DNA of 5,597 nucleotides from Wenzhouxiangella sp. Its GTDB lineage: Bacteria > Pseudomonadota > Gammaproteobacteria > Xanthomonadales > Wenzhouxiangellaceae. Both the position numbers and the translations under genes were made by a program. Shown here one piece after another: positions 1 to 5,597 of the stretch. Position 1 is the first letter of the stretch. Every line of letters begins with the position of its first letter. The DNA lies in assembly GCA_007119095.1 (NCBI GenBank), contig SKQI01000263.1, forward strand, positions 1 through 5,597. The letters run 5' to 3'. Under the pieces are notes generated by a model, which saw nothing but the letters and a program-made list of their open reading frames with translations, had not been told where the DNA came from and did no database searches.

Positions 1-1412
1 CCAATCGCCTTCGGCTCGATCTTGACCAGCTCGGCAAGCGGGTCCTGCAGGCGCCGGGCAATCGACACCGCACCGCGCAGGCTGACATCCAGCCCGGGAA
101 ATTCGCGCGCGGCCAGCTCGGAGGCGGAATACACCGAAGCACCGGCTTCGCTGACCACCACCTTCTGCACGCCGGTCAGCTTCAGTGTCTTGACCAGTTC
201 GCCGACGAACTGGTCGATCTCCCGAGAGGCTGTGCCGTTTCCAATCGCGATCAGCTCGACAGAATGTCGCTGGCAGAGCTTCCCGAGCACGGCCATGGAG
301 TCGCTGCGCTGCTTCTGAGGGGGCAAGGGGTAAACGGTGGCTGTTTCAACGACCTTGCCGGTGCTATCGACCACGGCCACCTTGGTGCCGGTGCGCAACC
401 CAGGATCCAGCCCCATGACCGCCCGCGCGCCGGCGGGCGGAGCCAGCAGCAAATCGCCCAGATTGTCGCCGAAGATGCGAATGGCCTCGGCCTCGGCACG
501 CTCGCGAGCGCTGACAAACAGCTCGGTCTGCAGGTTCATCAACAACCTGGCCTTCCAGGCCAGGCGCGCGCCGTCCATCAACCAGTTATCAGCCGGCCTG
601 CCGCGTTCAGCAATACCCAGCGCCCCGGCCACTCTGGCAATGGCCTCGGCATGACCGAGTTCGGGATCCTGACCGGGCTCCAGCCCCAGGCTCAGTACGC
701 CTTCATTGCGCGCCCGCAGCAAGGCCAGCATGCGATGAGAGGGTATCCTCGCCAAAGCCTCGACATGATCGAAATAATCGCGATATTTCGCGCCCTCAGA
801 CTCCTTGCCGGCCATTACCTGCGCCTTGATCTGGCCAACCTGGCCCAGCCAGTCACGCAAAGACCCGACCAGATCGGCCTGCTCGCCGGCCCGCTCGATC
901 AGAATCTGGCGTGCGCCGTCCAAAGCCGCTCTGGCATCGGCAACGCCGCGCTGGTCATCAACGAATGATTCCGCCATTTTTTCTGGCTCACACGCGGGGT
1001 CGGCCAGCAATCCATCGAGCAAGGGTTCCAACCCGGCTTCGCGTGCGATCTGTGCTCGCGTCCGCCGCTTCGGCTTGTACGGCAGGTACAAGTCCTCTAA
1101 CCGGGCCTTGGTATCTGCCGCTTCGATCTCGGCTTGTAGTGCCGGATCAAGCTTGCCCTGCTCGGCAATGCTGTCGAGCACCACCGCTCGTCGGTCTTCG
1201 AGCTCGCGCAGGTAGCCCAGACGCACCTGCAGCTCGCGTAACTGCCCATCGTCCAGACCACCAGTCACTTCCTTTCGGTAGCGGGCAATGAAAGGCACGG
1301 TCGACCCCTCGTCCAGCAGGCCAACCGCCGCGCTCACCTGGGTGAACTTCGCCCCGACTTCATCGGCAATGCGCGCAAAAATCCGGTCCCTGACCGCCGT
1401 GGCTGTCGTCAT
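1..1412 (-). CDS. tex: Tex family RNA-binding transcription accessory protein, N-terminal ~470 residues (3' end beyond window)
   Basis: Tex (YhgF in E. coli) is a conserved cytoplasmic nucleic-acid-binding protein linked to transcription; full-length members have about 770-785 residues, so roughly 60% is present here and the gene continues past the left edge. Reading the minus strand from the ATG at 1412-1410 gives one uninterrupted frame to base 1. Seen directly: the family signature TVPFIARYRKEVTGGLDD at residues 38-55, EDLYLPYKPKRR from residue 106, GLDPGLRTG from residue 334 at the start of the YqgF/RNase H-like domain, GNGTASRE from residue 391, SEAGASVYSASE from residue 421, and DVSLRGAVSIARRLQDPLAE shortly before the edge. 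The helix-hairpin-helix and S1 RNA-binding domains would lie in the missing part. The start is supported by GAGGAG five bases upstream. The gene is divergent from the peptidase gene. I see no frameshift or stop. Confidence 0.97.
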   Translation of the reverse strand, partial: MTTATAVRDRIFARIADEVGAKFTQVSAAVGLLDEGSTVPFIARYRKEVTGGLDDGQLRELQVRLGYLRELEDRRAVVLDSIAEQGKLDPALQAEIEAADTKARLEDLYLPYKPKRRTRAQIAREAGLEPLLDGLLADPACEPEKMAESFVDDQRGVADARAALDGARQILIERAGEQADLVGSLRDWLGQVGQIKAQVMAGKESEGAKYRDYFDHVEALARIPSHRMLALLRARNEGVLSLGLEPGQDPELGHAEAIARVAGALGIAERGRPADNWLMDGARLAWKARLLMNLQTELFVSARERAEAEAIRIFGDNLGDLLLAPPAGARAVMGLDPGLRTGTKVAVVDSTGKVVETATVYPLPPQKQRSDSMAVLGKLCQRHSVELIAIGNGTASREIDQFVGELVKTLKLTGVQKVVVSEAGASVYSASELAAREFPGLDVSLRGAVSIARRLQDPLAELVKIEPKAI

Positions 1413-1417
1413 GGAAG

Positions 1418-1423
1418 CTCCTC
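1418..1423 (-). promoter_or_regulatory. Ribosome binding site of tex
   Basis: On the minus strand GAGGAG lies five bases before the ATG at 1412. This is a strong Shine-Dalgarno match and fixes the start, since the encoded N-terminus (MTTATAVRDRIFARIADEIG) also fits the usual Tex beginning. Confidence 0.85.
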
Positions 1424-1449
1424 AAAAGCATTGAATTGGGAAGCCGGGG

Positions 1450-1455
1450 ATTATC
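1450..1455 (-). promoter_or_regulatory. Possible -10 box of the tex promoter
   Basis: Read on the minus strand this is GATAAT, five of six matches to the sigma-70 -10 consensus, about 38 bases before the tex start. No good -35 hexamer sits at 16-18 bases (the 17-base position reads CCTCAG). A TTGACG further upstream (1482-1487) is 26 bases away, too far for normal use. The call therefore rests on the -10 box and its location alone. Confidence 0.35.
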
Positions 1456-1480
1456 GCTCAACTTCGCCCGAGCTGAGGTG

Positions 1481-1497
1481 CCGTCAACGTTGGACGG
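1481..1497. promoter_or_regulatory. 17-base palindrome between divergent genes, possible operator
   Basis: The sequence CCGTCAACGTTGGACGG contains the perfect 8-base palindrome CAACGTTG (1485-1492), flanked by CCGT on the left and ACGG on the right with one extra G. It lies in the only non-coding stretch between tex and the peptidase gene, just upstream of the candidate -10 boxes on both strands, where a repressor or activator could act. I cannot match it to a known regulator, and a palindrome of this size could occur by chance. Confidence 0.25.
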
Positions 1498-1527
1498 TTT
1501 GCTGACCGCCTTTCTCATTCCTGGCGA

Positions 1528-1533
1528 TATACT
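1528..1533 (+). promoter_or_regulatory. Possible -10 box of the peptidase gene promoter
   Basis: TATACT matches five of six bases of the sigma-70 -10 consensus and lies about 50 bases before the peptidase start. The best -35-like hexamer, TTGCTG at 1499-1504, is 23 bases upstream, which is too far, so the promoter would be weak or activator-dependent. An eight-A run (1535-1542) directly follows, near where transcription would start. Confidence 0.4.
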
Positions 1534-1581
1534 CAAAAAAAAGCTAACCCTCGTCAATCCCACACGGAGATACTCGCCCTT

Positions 1582-3813
1582 ATGCGATTCTTTTTCCTTA
1601 TATCAGGGCTACTGGCGCTGACAACATTTCCACTTTCGACAACGGCGACTGCGGATGCGCCGTCGGTAGAGCGACTGGTGTCGCTGCCCAAGCTGGACGG
1701 CACCGCACCGGCGCGGCCGACCTGGTCACCCGATAGCAGGCAGGTTGCGTTCTTGTGGAATGATCACGGAATGCCATTTCATGATCTCTGGCTGGTGGGC
1801 CTGGGCGATGATGAGCCGCAGCGGCTTACCCATCTGGCGCCGCCGGCCGAGGAACTGCTCGGCACGGGGGAGGATCTGAGCCTGGACGCGCTGCGGCAAC
1901 GTGCGCAACGATTGCAACACCGGGGTATCTCCGACCTTGTCTGGCATCCGGATGGCAGTGCCCTTTACTTCGTGCTCAACGGAGAGTTGTTCAGCCTCGA
2001 CATAAGCAGTGGCAACGCCGCCGTAGTCGGCCCAGGCGGCGGTGCGTTGAGCGTCTCGCCGGATGGAAACTGGCTGGCCATGCTGCGTCAGGGGGACATC
2101 TGGCTTATGAGCCTGGCGGATGGCAGCAGCCGACAGCTGACCCGGCTCGGCGTCTCGGGGATTGCTACCGTTCCGATAGGCGCCTTTGTCCGGCCGGACG
2201 CTTATGTTGGCCGCTATCGCTGGGCCCCGGATAGTGGCAGCATTGCTTTTGAGTTCATTGACCAGCGCGAGGTCCGGCGGGTGCCGTTTCCCAGCTACCT
2301 GCACGAAGAGCCTTTGCTGAGCGAAGTCCGCCGCCCTTACCCCGGCGATACGGACCTGGTGCGGAGAATGGCCATCATCGGAATCGACGCCGATGAACCA
2401 GACTGGATCAACCTGAGTGCGCCGAATCGCCGCTTGAATCTGGACTTCGACTGGTCGCCGGACAGTACTCGACTGATGGTCATGCAAGGGGCCGACGTGG
2501 CCGAGGACCGCTGGATTTACCTCGTCGATGCCGCGGATGGCAATGCCACTGAACTATGGCATGACCATCGGCCCAGGCGTGTCTATCCGATTTTTCGCGC
2601 CTTTTTCAATGCTGATGGCAGCGAAGTGGTGTTCATTGGCGATCATGAGGACTACTACCGGCTTTACAGCCTTTCGGTGGACGGCGGCGAGCCGCGTCGC
2701 CTGACCGGCGAATTTGATGTTGCCGGTGATCGCGGCGCTGCCTGGACGGCGATTCATCCAGACAACGGTGATCTGCTCTTCATCGCCGCCGAGCACAGCC
2801 CCTACGAGCGTCATGTCTATCGTCTCGACCCGGCTGACGGCAGCTTGAGTCGTCTGACTGGCATGCCCGGCCTGCATCAGCCGGTATTGTCCCCGGACGG
2901 CGCGAACCTTGCCCTGATCAGCTCCAATGACACAACGCCGACCGAGCTCTACCTGCTTGGCCTGGAAGAAAGTGCCGACAAGCGCCGGATTACCAGCTCA
3001 CCGCTGCCGGAGTTTCATCAGTACGAGTGGCTCACTCCGCGTTATGTGAGCTTTCCCAGTCGAATCGATGACTTCACCATCCACGCGCGCATCATAGAGC
3101 CGCCGAACATGGAGCCCGGCAAACGCTATCCGGTGGCGTTTGGCAGCATCTACTCCAACACCGTGCTCAACCAGTGGAACCCGGATCGACCGACCTCGTT
3201 TCTGCAGCAGCAGATGGCAATGAGCGGTGATTACATCACTGTGCTGGTCGATGTGCGCGGCAGCGTTGGCTATGGCGTTGACTTCCGGGAAGCATTCCAG
3301 GGCGACTGGGGCCGGGATGACCTGGACGATCTGCACAGCGCAGTCGACTACCTGACCACCCTGCCCCATGTCGACCCCGAGCGGATCGCGGTCTGGGGGA
3401 ACAGTTACGGCGGCCTGCTGGTGCTGACTGCGCTGTTTCGGAAACCGGGCCTGTTTGCTGCCGGTGTGGCCGGCGCACCTGCCATCGATGTCTGGCACTT
3501 TACCGGCTACGACCAACACCTGACCCGTCACCCGGATACCCACCCCCACATCTTCGAAGAAGGCAGCCTGCTCGATCTAGGTGAGAACCTGGCTGACCCA
3601 CTGTTGATGATCCACGGCGTACACGACGATATCGTGCCGCTCAAAACCACCCTGATGATGGCTGAGAAACTCAAACTTCTGGGCAAGCCGTTCGAGCTGG
3701 ACATTGTTCACGACTCTGGTCACTGGTGGGCGGCCAGCGACCACTATGCGCGCTACACCTTCGGCCGACTGAATGATTTCATTCGCAGGCACGCGCCGCC
3801 CGGGCCACGCTGA
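1582..3813 (+). CDS. Secreted S9 family (DPP IV-like) serine peptidase
   Basis: A 743-residue exported serine peptidase of the prolyl oligopeptidase family, expected to cut short peptides in the periplasm or outside the cell. Residues 1-26 form a Sec-type signal peptide with cleavage likely after TATADA. Eight propeller-type W/S-x-P-D repeats follow, with their Asp at about residues 51, 124, 161, 217, 294, 345, 394 and 439, fitting the eight-bladed propeller of the DPP IV N-terminal domain. The C-terminal alpha/beta-hydrolase domain (about 510-743) has the nucleophile Ser608 in GNSYGG, Asp682 in HGVHDD and His714 in DSGHWW; Tyr524 is positioned to be the oxyanion tyrosine. Length is normal for the family. 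The Glu-Glu motif that holds the substrate amino terminus in true DPP IV is not evident: the matching region (about 202-216) reads FVRPDAYVGRYRWAP. Dipeptidyl release is therefore uncertain, and substrate preference cannot be read from sequence. The start is chosen because it begins the signal peptide directly; CGGAGA lies about 11 bases upstream. The family is certain, the exact specificity is not. Confidence 0.93.
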   Translation: MRFFFLISGLLALTTFPLSTTATADAPSVERLVSLPKLDGTAPARPTWSPDSRQVAFLWNDHGMPFHDLWLVGLGDDEPQRLTHLAPPAEELLGTGEDLSLDALRQRAQRLQHRGISDLVWHPDGSALYFVLNGELFSLDISSGNAAVVGPGGGALSVSPDGNWLAMLRQGDIWLMSLADGSSRQLTRLGVSGIATVPIGAFVRPDAYVGRYRWAPDSGSIAFEFIDQREVRRVPFPSYLHEEPLLSEVRRPYPGDTDLVRRMAIIGIDADEPDWINLSAPNRRLNLDFDWSPDSTRLMVMQGADVAEDRWIYLVDAADGNATELWHDHRPRRVYPIFRAFFNADGSEVVFIGDHEDYYRLYSLSVDGGEPRRLTGEFDVAGDRGAAWTAIHPDNGDLLFIAAEHSPYERHVYRLDPADGSLSRLTGMPGLHQPVLSPDGANLALISSNDTTPTELYLLGLEESADKRRITSSPLPEFHQYEWLTPRYVSFPSRIDDFTIHARIIEPPNMEPGKRYPVAFGSIYSNTVLNQWNPDRPTSFLQQQMAMSGDYITVLVDVRGSVGYGVDFREAFQGDWGRDDLDDLHSAVDYLTTLPHVDPERIAVWGNSYGGLLVLTALFRKPGLFAAGVAGAPAIDVWHFTGYDQHLTRHPDTHPHIFEEGSLLDLGENLADPLLMIHGVHDDIVPLKTTLMMAEKLKLLGKPFELDIVHDSGHWWAASDHYARYTFGRLNDFIRRHAPPGPR

Positions 3814-3841
3814 CCGGCCATGGCCAGCCGCGATGCGACCA

Positions 3842-3879
3842 AGGTCGAACTTGAATATATGAGGGTGACCTAATACGAT
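3842..3879 (+). promoter_or_regulatory. Candidate promoter with flanking dyad upstream of the quinone reductase gene
   Basis: TTGAAT (3851-3856) and TACGAT (3874-3879) are separated by exactly 17 bases, each matching four of six sigma-70 consensus positions. AGGTC (3842-3846) and GACCT (3867-3871) form an inverted repeat, the left arm just upstream of the -35 and the right arm inside the spacer. That placement could allow a regulator to bind, but none is identifiable. It would give the downstream gene its own transcript with a short leader. Confidence 0.4.
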
Positions 3880-3895
3880 AGGGAGCGCTTTTTCT

Positions 3896-3900
3896 AAGGA
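3896..3900 (+). promoter_or_regulatory. Ribosome binding site of the quinone reductase gene
   Basis: AAGGA lies nine bases before the ATG at 3910. It supports this start, which is also the one that yields a complete Tat leader. Confidence 0.75.
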
Positions 3901-3909
3901 ACTGTTGCC

Positions 3910-5250
3910 ATGGCTCATGATCCGTCACTTGGTCTGGTTGATAATCGGCGCCGGCGCCTGCTCAAGGCGGCCGGTCTGGGCGGTGCCATTGCAGCTGTCG
4001 GTGGCTCAACGATACTGAGTGCGCCCGCCAAAGCTCTGCAAACCCGCGCCCGGATCGTGATCATCGGTGCCGGCGCGGCGGGGATCGCCGCGGCCAACCG
4101 GCTCGAAAATGCGCTGGATGGCGCCAACATCACGATCATTGATCGCCGCCAGCGCCATCTGTATCAGCCCGGACTGACGCTGGTCGCCACTGGCATCTGG
4201 AAGCCGGGCAAGGTCATCGACAGCAACGAGCGTTACCTGCCCCGGTCGGTGAACTGGATCCAGGATCATGTCGCCGAGATTGACCCGGACGCCAACCGCG
4301 TCGTGACGACCGGTGGTCAGAATATTGCCTACGACTACCTGCTAGTCACAACGGGCCTGACGGTGGACTACGATGCCATTGAGGGCATGAGTCCGGATCT
4401 GATTGGGCGTGAAGGTATTGGTTGCGTCTACGACAACCCCGAGCATGCCGAGCGCACCTGGCAAATGATCGACCAATACGTCACTGCCGGCGGCGTTGGA
4501 CTGTTCACCCGGGGCCCCGGCGGCATCAAGTGCGCCGGGGCGCCTCTTAAAGTGACGATGCTGACCGAAGATCTCGCTCGCCGGCGCGGCAGTCGGGGCG
4601 CTCTGGAGATAATTTACAACTCGCCCGGTGACGGACTTTTTTCCCAGCCTGACACCAACGAGTTTCTCAAGCATGAGTTCCCGGATCGCGACATTGCGAT
4701 CAACTGGCATCATCGTCTCAAGGGCATAGAGCCCGAGGCTCGTCGAGCCACCTTCGCAACCCCTGACGGCGATATCCGTCTCGATTACGATTTCATCCAC
4801 GTGGTCCCGCCCATGCGCGCGCCGGATGCGCTTGGCAACAGCCCTCTGGCCTGGCAGGACGGTCCTTTTGCCGCAGACGGCAACTGGATGGAAGTAGACC
4901 AGTACAGCATGCGGCATCGTCGCTACGGCAACGTGTTCGGCGCCGGCGACTGTGTTGGCACACCGATTGGCAAGACGGCAGCCAGCGTCAAAGCCCAGGT
5001 GCCGGTTGCTGTCGATAACCTGGTTAGCGTGATCGCCGAAAGAGAGGCAGAAAAAAGCTTTAATGGCTACACTTCGTGCCCGCTGATCACCGGCAGGGGG
5101 CGCGGCATCCTGGTCGAGTTTGACTATGCCCTGAACATGGTGCCGTCTTTCCCGTTCATCAGTCCCTACCGCGAACATTGGGTGCCTTGGGTGATGAAGG
5201 ACCGCATGCTGCAACCTGCATACAACGCAATGCTGCGCGGTCGCATCTAG
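3910..5250 (+). CDS. sqr: Tat-exported sulfide:quinone oxidoreductase, type II (SQOR-like)
   Basis: A 446-residue FAD flavoprotein predicted to oxidise sulfide to sulfane sulfur or persulfide and pass electrons to membrane quinone. Residues 1-42 form a Tat signal: RRRLLK with the twin arginine at 14-15, a Gly/Ala-rich stretch, and a cleavage site after APAKA. The FAD-binding motif GAGAAG is at 53-58, and GAGDC at 344-348 is the second FAD-contact motif. The two cysteines expected for the redox disulfide are Cys208 in KCAGAP and Cys390 in YTSCPL; both motifs, HVVPPM (297-302) and the MLRG near the C-terminus match mitochondrial SQOR and bacterial type II SQR closely. Cys172 (GIGC) is a further cysteine whose role is unclear. 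The end (about 415-446) is rich in aromatic and basic residues and may dock on the membrane. Flavocytochrome c sulfide dehydrogenase also carries a Tat leader, but no cytochrome gene follows within the 347 bases visible. Family membership is well supported; the sulfide substrate is inferred. The gene has its own candidate promoter. Confidence 0.9.
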   Translation: MAHDPSLGLVDNRRRRLLKAAGLGGAIAAVGGSTILSAPAKALQTRARIVIIGAGAAGIAAANRLENALDGANITIIDRRQRHLYQPGLTLVATGIWKPGKVIDSNERYLPRSVNWIQDHVAEIDPDANRVVTTGGQNIAYDYLLVTTGLTVDYDAIEGMSPDLIGREGIGCVYDNPEHAERTWQMIDQYVTAGGVGLFTRGPGGIKCAGAPLKVTMLTEDLARRRGSRGALEIIYNSPGDGLFSQPDTNEFLKHEFPDRDIAINWHHRLKGIEPEARRATFATPDGDIRLDYDFIHVVPPMRAPDALGNSPLAWQDGPFAADGNWMEVDQYSMRHRRYGNVFGAGDCVGTPIGKTAASVKAQVPVAVDNLVSVIAEREAEKSFNGYTSCPLITGRGRGILVEFDYALNMVPSFPFISPYREHWVPWVMKDRMLQPAYNAMLRGRI

Positions 5251-5313
5251 TGGTCCTTCAACCTGATGTTAGGATTCAGCGTTCCTGTGGCGCTTCACGC
5301 GCTACGGCATTCC

Positions 5314-5348
5314 GACAGCGCCTCTTCGCTGCGCGAAACCGCACTGTC
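5314..5348. repeat. Hairpin within the nested element (left arm)
   Basis: GACAG (5314-5318) pairs with CTGTC (5344-5348), and inside it TTCGC pairs with GCGAA around a three-base TGC loop, with a symmetrical internal loop between the two stems. It is followed by, and partly contains, the CGAAACCGCA word that recurs at the second hairpin. Confidence 0.6.
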
Positions 5349-5349
5349 T

Positions 5350-5388
5350 CCATTGCCTGCGCTGCAAGGCGCGCCGCGCAGGGAATGG
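5350..5388. repeat. Hairpin that competes with the left-arm stem
   Basis: CCATTGCCTGCGC (5350-5362) and GCGCAGGGAATGG (5376-5388) are complementary at 12 of 13 positions around a 13-base loop. Its right half overlaps the strand 5382-5395 that can instead pair with 5301-5313, so the two stems cannot form together. Confidence 0.6.
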
Positions 5389-5431
5389 CCGTAGCCCTTG
5401 CCAAGCGGCGGAACACGGGCAACGGCACTCC

Positions 5432-5469
5432 GGCTTCGCTTTTTCGAGCAAGCTCGAAACCGCAAAGCC
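5432..5469. repeat. Strong 18-bp imperfect hairpin within the nested element (right arm)
   Basis: GGCTTCGCTTTTTCGAGC (5432-5449) pairs with the strand 5452-5469 at 15 of 18 positions, with a perfect 8-bp top (TTTCGAGC/GCTCGAAA) and a two-base AA centre. As DNA it is close to a perfect palindrome and could extrude a cruciform. No U-tract follows the right arm on the plus strand, so it is not a standard intrinsic terminator. Confidence 0.7.
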
Positions 5470-5507
5470 TGCGTTACCTGCCCTGCAGCGGAGCGCCACA
5501 GGAGCGC

Positions 5508-5597
5508 CCGAAGGGTTGGCCTGTCAGCGTCCATGGCTGCGTTCCGGCTCTTGTGAAGGGCGACGGCCATTCACTGCGAGCCGCGCCTTGCCCTGAA
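5508..5597. other. Non-coding tail with one further weak inverted repeat
   Basis: No gene is supported here. AAGGGCGACGGC (5556-5567) and GCCGCGCCTT (5580-5589) can pair with small bulges, and GGCTC (5546-5550) matches GAGCC (5578-5582) in a competing arrangement. The segment may be the start of another unit of the structured repeat region that continues beyond the window. Confidence 0.35.

Larger units (their letters stand above)
5279..5507. repeat. Nested inverted-repeat element (about 230 bases) downstream of sqr
   Basis: The outer arms GCGTTCCTGTGGCGCT (5279-5294) and AGCGCCACAGGAGCGC (5492-5507) are reverse complements at 15 of 16 positions. Inside lie two further structured arms: 5301-5395, bounded by GCTACGGCATTCC and GGAATGGCCGTAGC (one-base bulge), and about 5417-5483, centred on a strong hairpin. 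Drawn single-stranded this gives a cloverleaf-like fold. It begins 28 bases after the sqr stop codon and has no credible reading frame. It may be a dispersed extragenic repeat, a small non-autonomous mobile element, or a structured RNA or transcript-end element; the sequence alone does not decide. I saw no second copy in the window and no obvious target-site duplication. Confidence 0.75.

Noticed and set aside
264..968. 234-codon plus-strand open frame
   Set aside because: It lies wholly antisense to tex, whose reading frame is confirmed by many family motifs; the product has low-complexity Gln/Ala/Gly composition and no recognisable domain.
1726..2487. 253-codon minus-strand open frame
   Set aside because: It is antisense to the peptidase propeller region, which shows regular repeats in the plus frame; no independent evidence supports it.
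3816..3825. GGCCATGGCC palindrome just after the peptidase stop, as a terminator
   Set aside because: The stem is too short to form a proper hairpin with a loop and no T-run follows, so it does not qualify as an intrinsic terminator.
4342..5214. 290-codon minus-strand open frame
   Set aside because: It is antisense to the well-supported sqr gene and explained by GC-rich third-position codon use; the product has no recognisable motif.
1582..5250. Peptidase and sqr as a single two-gene operon
   Set aside because: The genes are co-directional, but the 96-base gap carries its own promoter-like sequence and the functions are unrelated; read-through is possible but not supported.
5432..5469. Right-arm hairpin as the sqr transcription terminator
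   Set aside because: The stem is strong, but the T-run (5440-5444) is inside the ascending arm and not after the hairpin, and the hairpin lies about 180 bases past the stop codon.
5295..5570. 91-codon minus-strand open frame (and an overlapping 65-codon frame, 5302-5499) downstream of sqr
   Set aside because: The frame runs straight through the nested inverted repeats, so its sequence is dictated by palindromes rather than protein selection. The product is rich in Arg, Ala and Ser without a domain, and I see no convincing ribosome binding site. It looks like the spurious protein often predicted from repeats.

Overview
The window is GC-rich bacterial chromosome, most likely from a gammaproteobacterium. 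The partial Tex protein matches the gammaproteobacterial YhgF/Tex pattern almost motif by motif, and the other two proteins are exported types common in respiring Gram-negative bacteria. No rRNA, tRNA, CRISPR array, transposase or phage gene is visible. The genus cannot be fixed from the sequence alone.

Layout. Bases 1-1412 (minus strand) hold the first ~470 codons of tex, an RNA-binding transcription accessory factor; the gene runs off the left edge. A ~170-base divergent intergenic region follows, with outward-facing promoter-like -10 boxes and a small palindrome. Bases 1582-3813 (plus) encode a secreted S9 prolyl-oligopeptidase-family peptidase with a signal peptide, a DPP IV-type eight-repeat propeller and a complete Ser-Asp-His triad. 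After a 96-base gap with its own promoter-like sequence, bases 3910-5250 (plus) encode a Tat-exported flavoprotein closely resembling type II (SQOR-like) sulfide:quinone oxidoreductase, including both redox cysteines. Bases 5251-5597 contain no credible gene. They hold a strongly structured, about 230-base element bounded by near-perfect inverted repeats, with several hairpins nested inside, and a further hairpin near the window end.

How the genes relate. Tex acts in the cytoplasm and is transcribed away from the other two. The peptidase and the quinone reductase are both predicted to be exported and lie in the same direction, but the 96-base gap with a candidate promoter argues against tight co-transcription, and no shared pathway is evident. 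The flavoprotein would feed electrons from sulfide into the quinone pool from the periplasmic face of the membrane. The most unusual parts of the window are the nested inverted-repeat element behind the quinone reductase gene, the Tat leader on a type II-like SQR, and the absence of the DPP IV double-glutamate motif in the peptidase.
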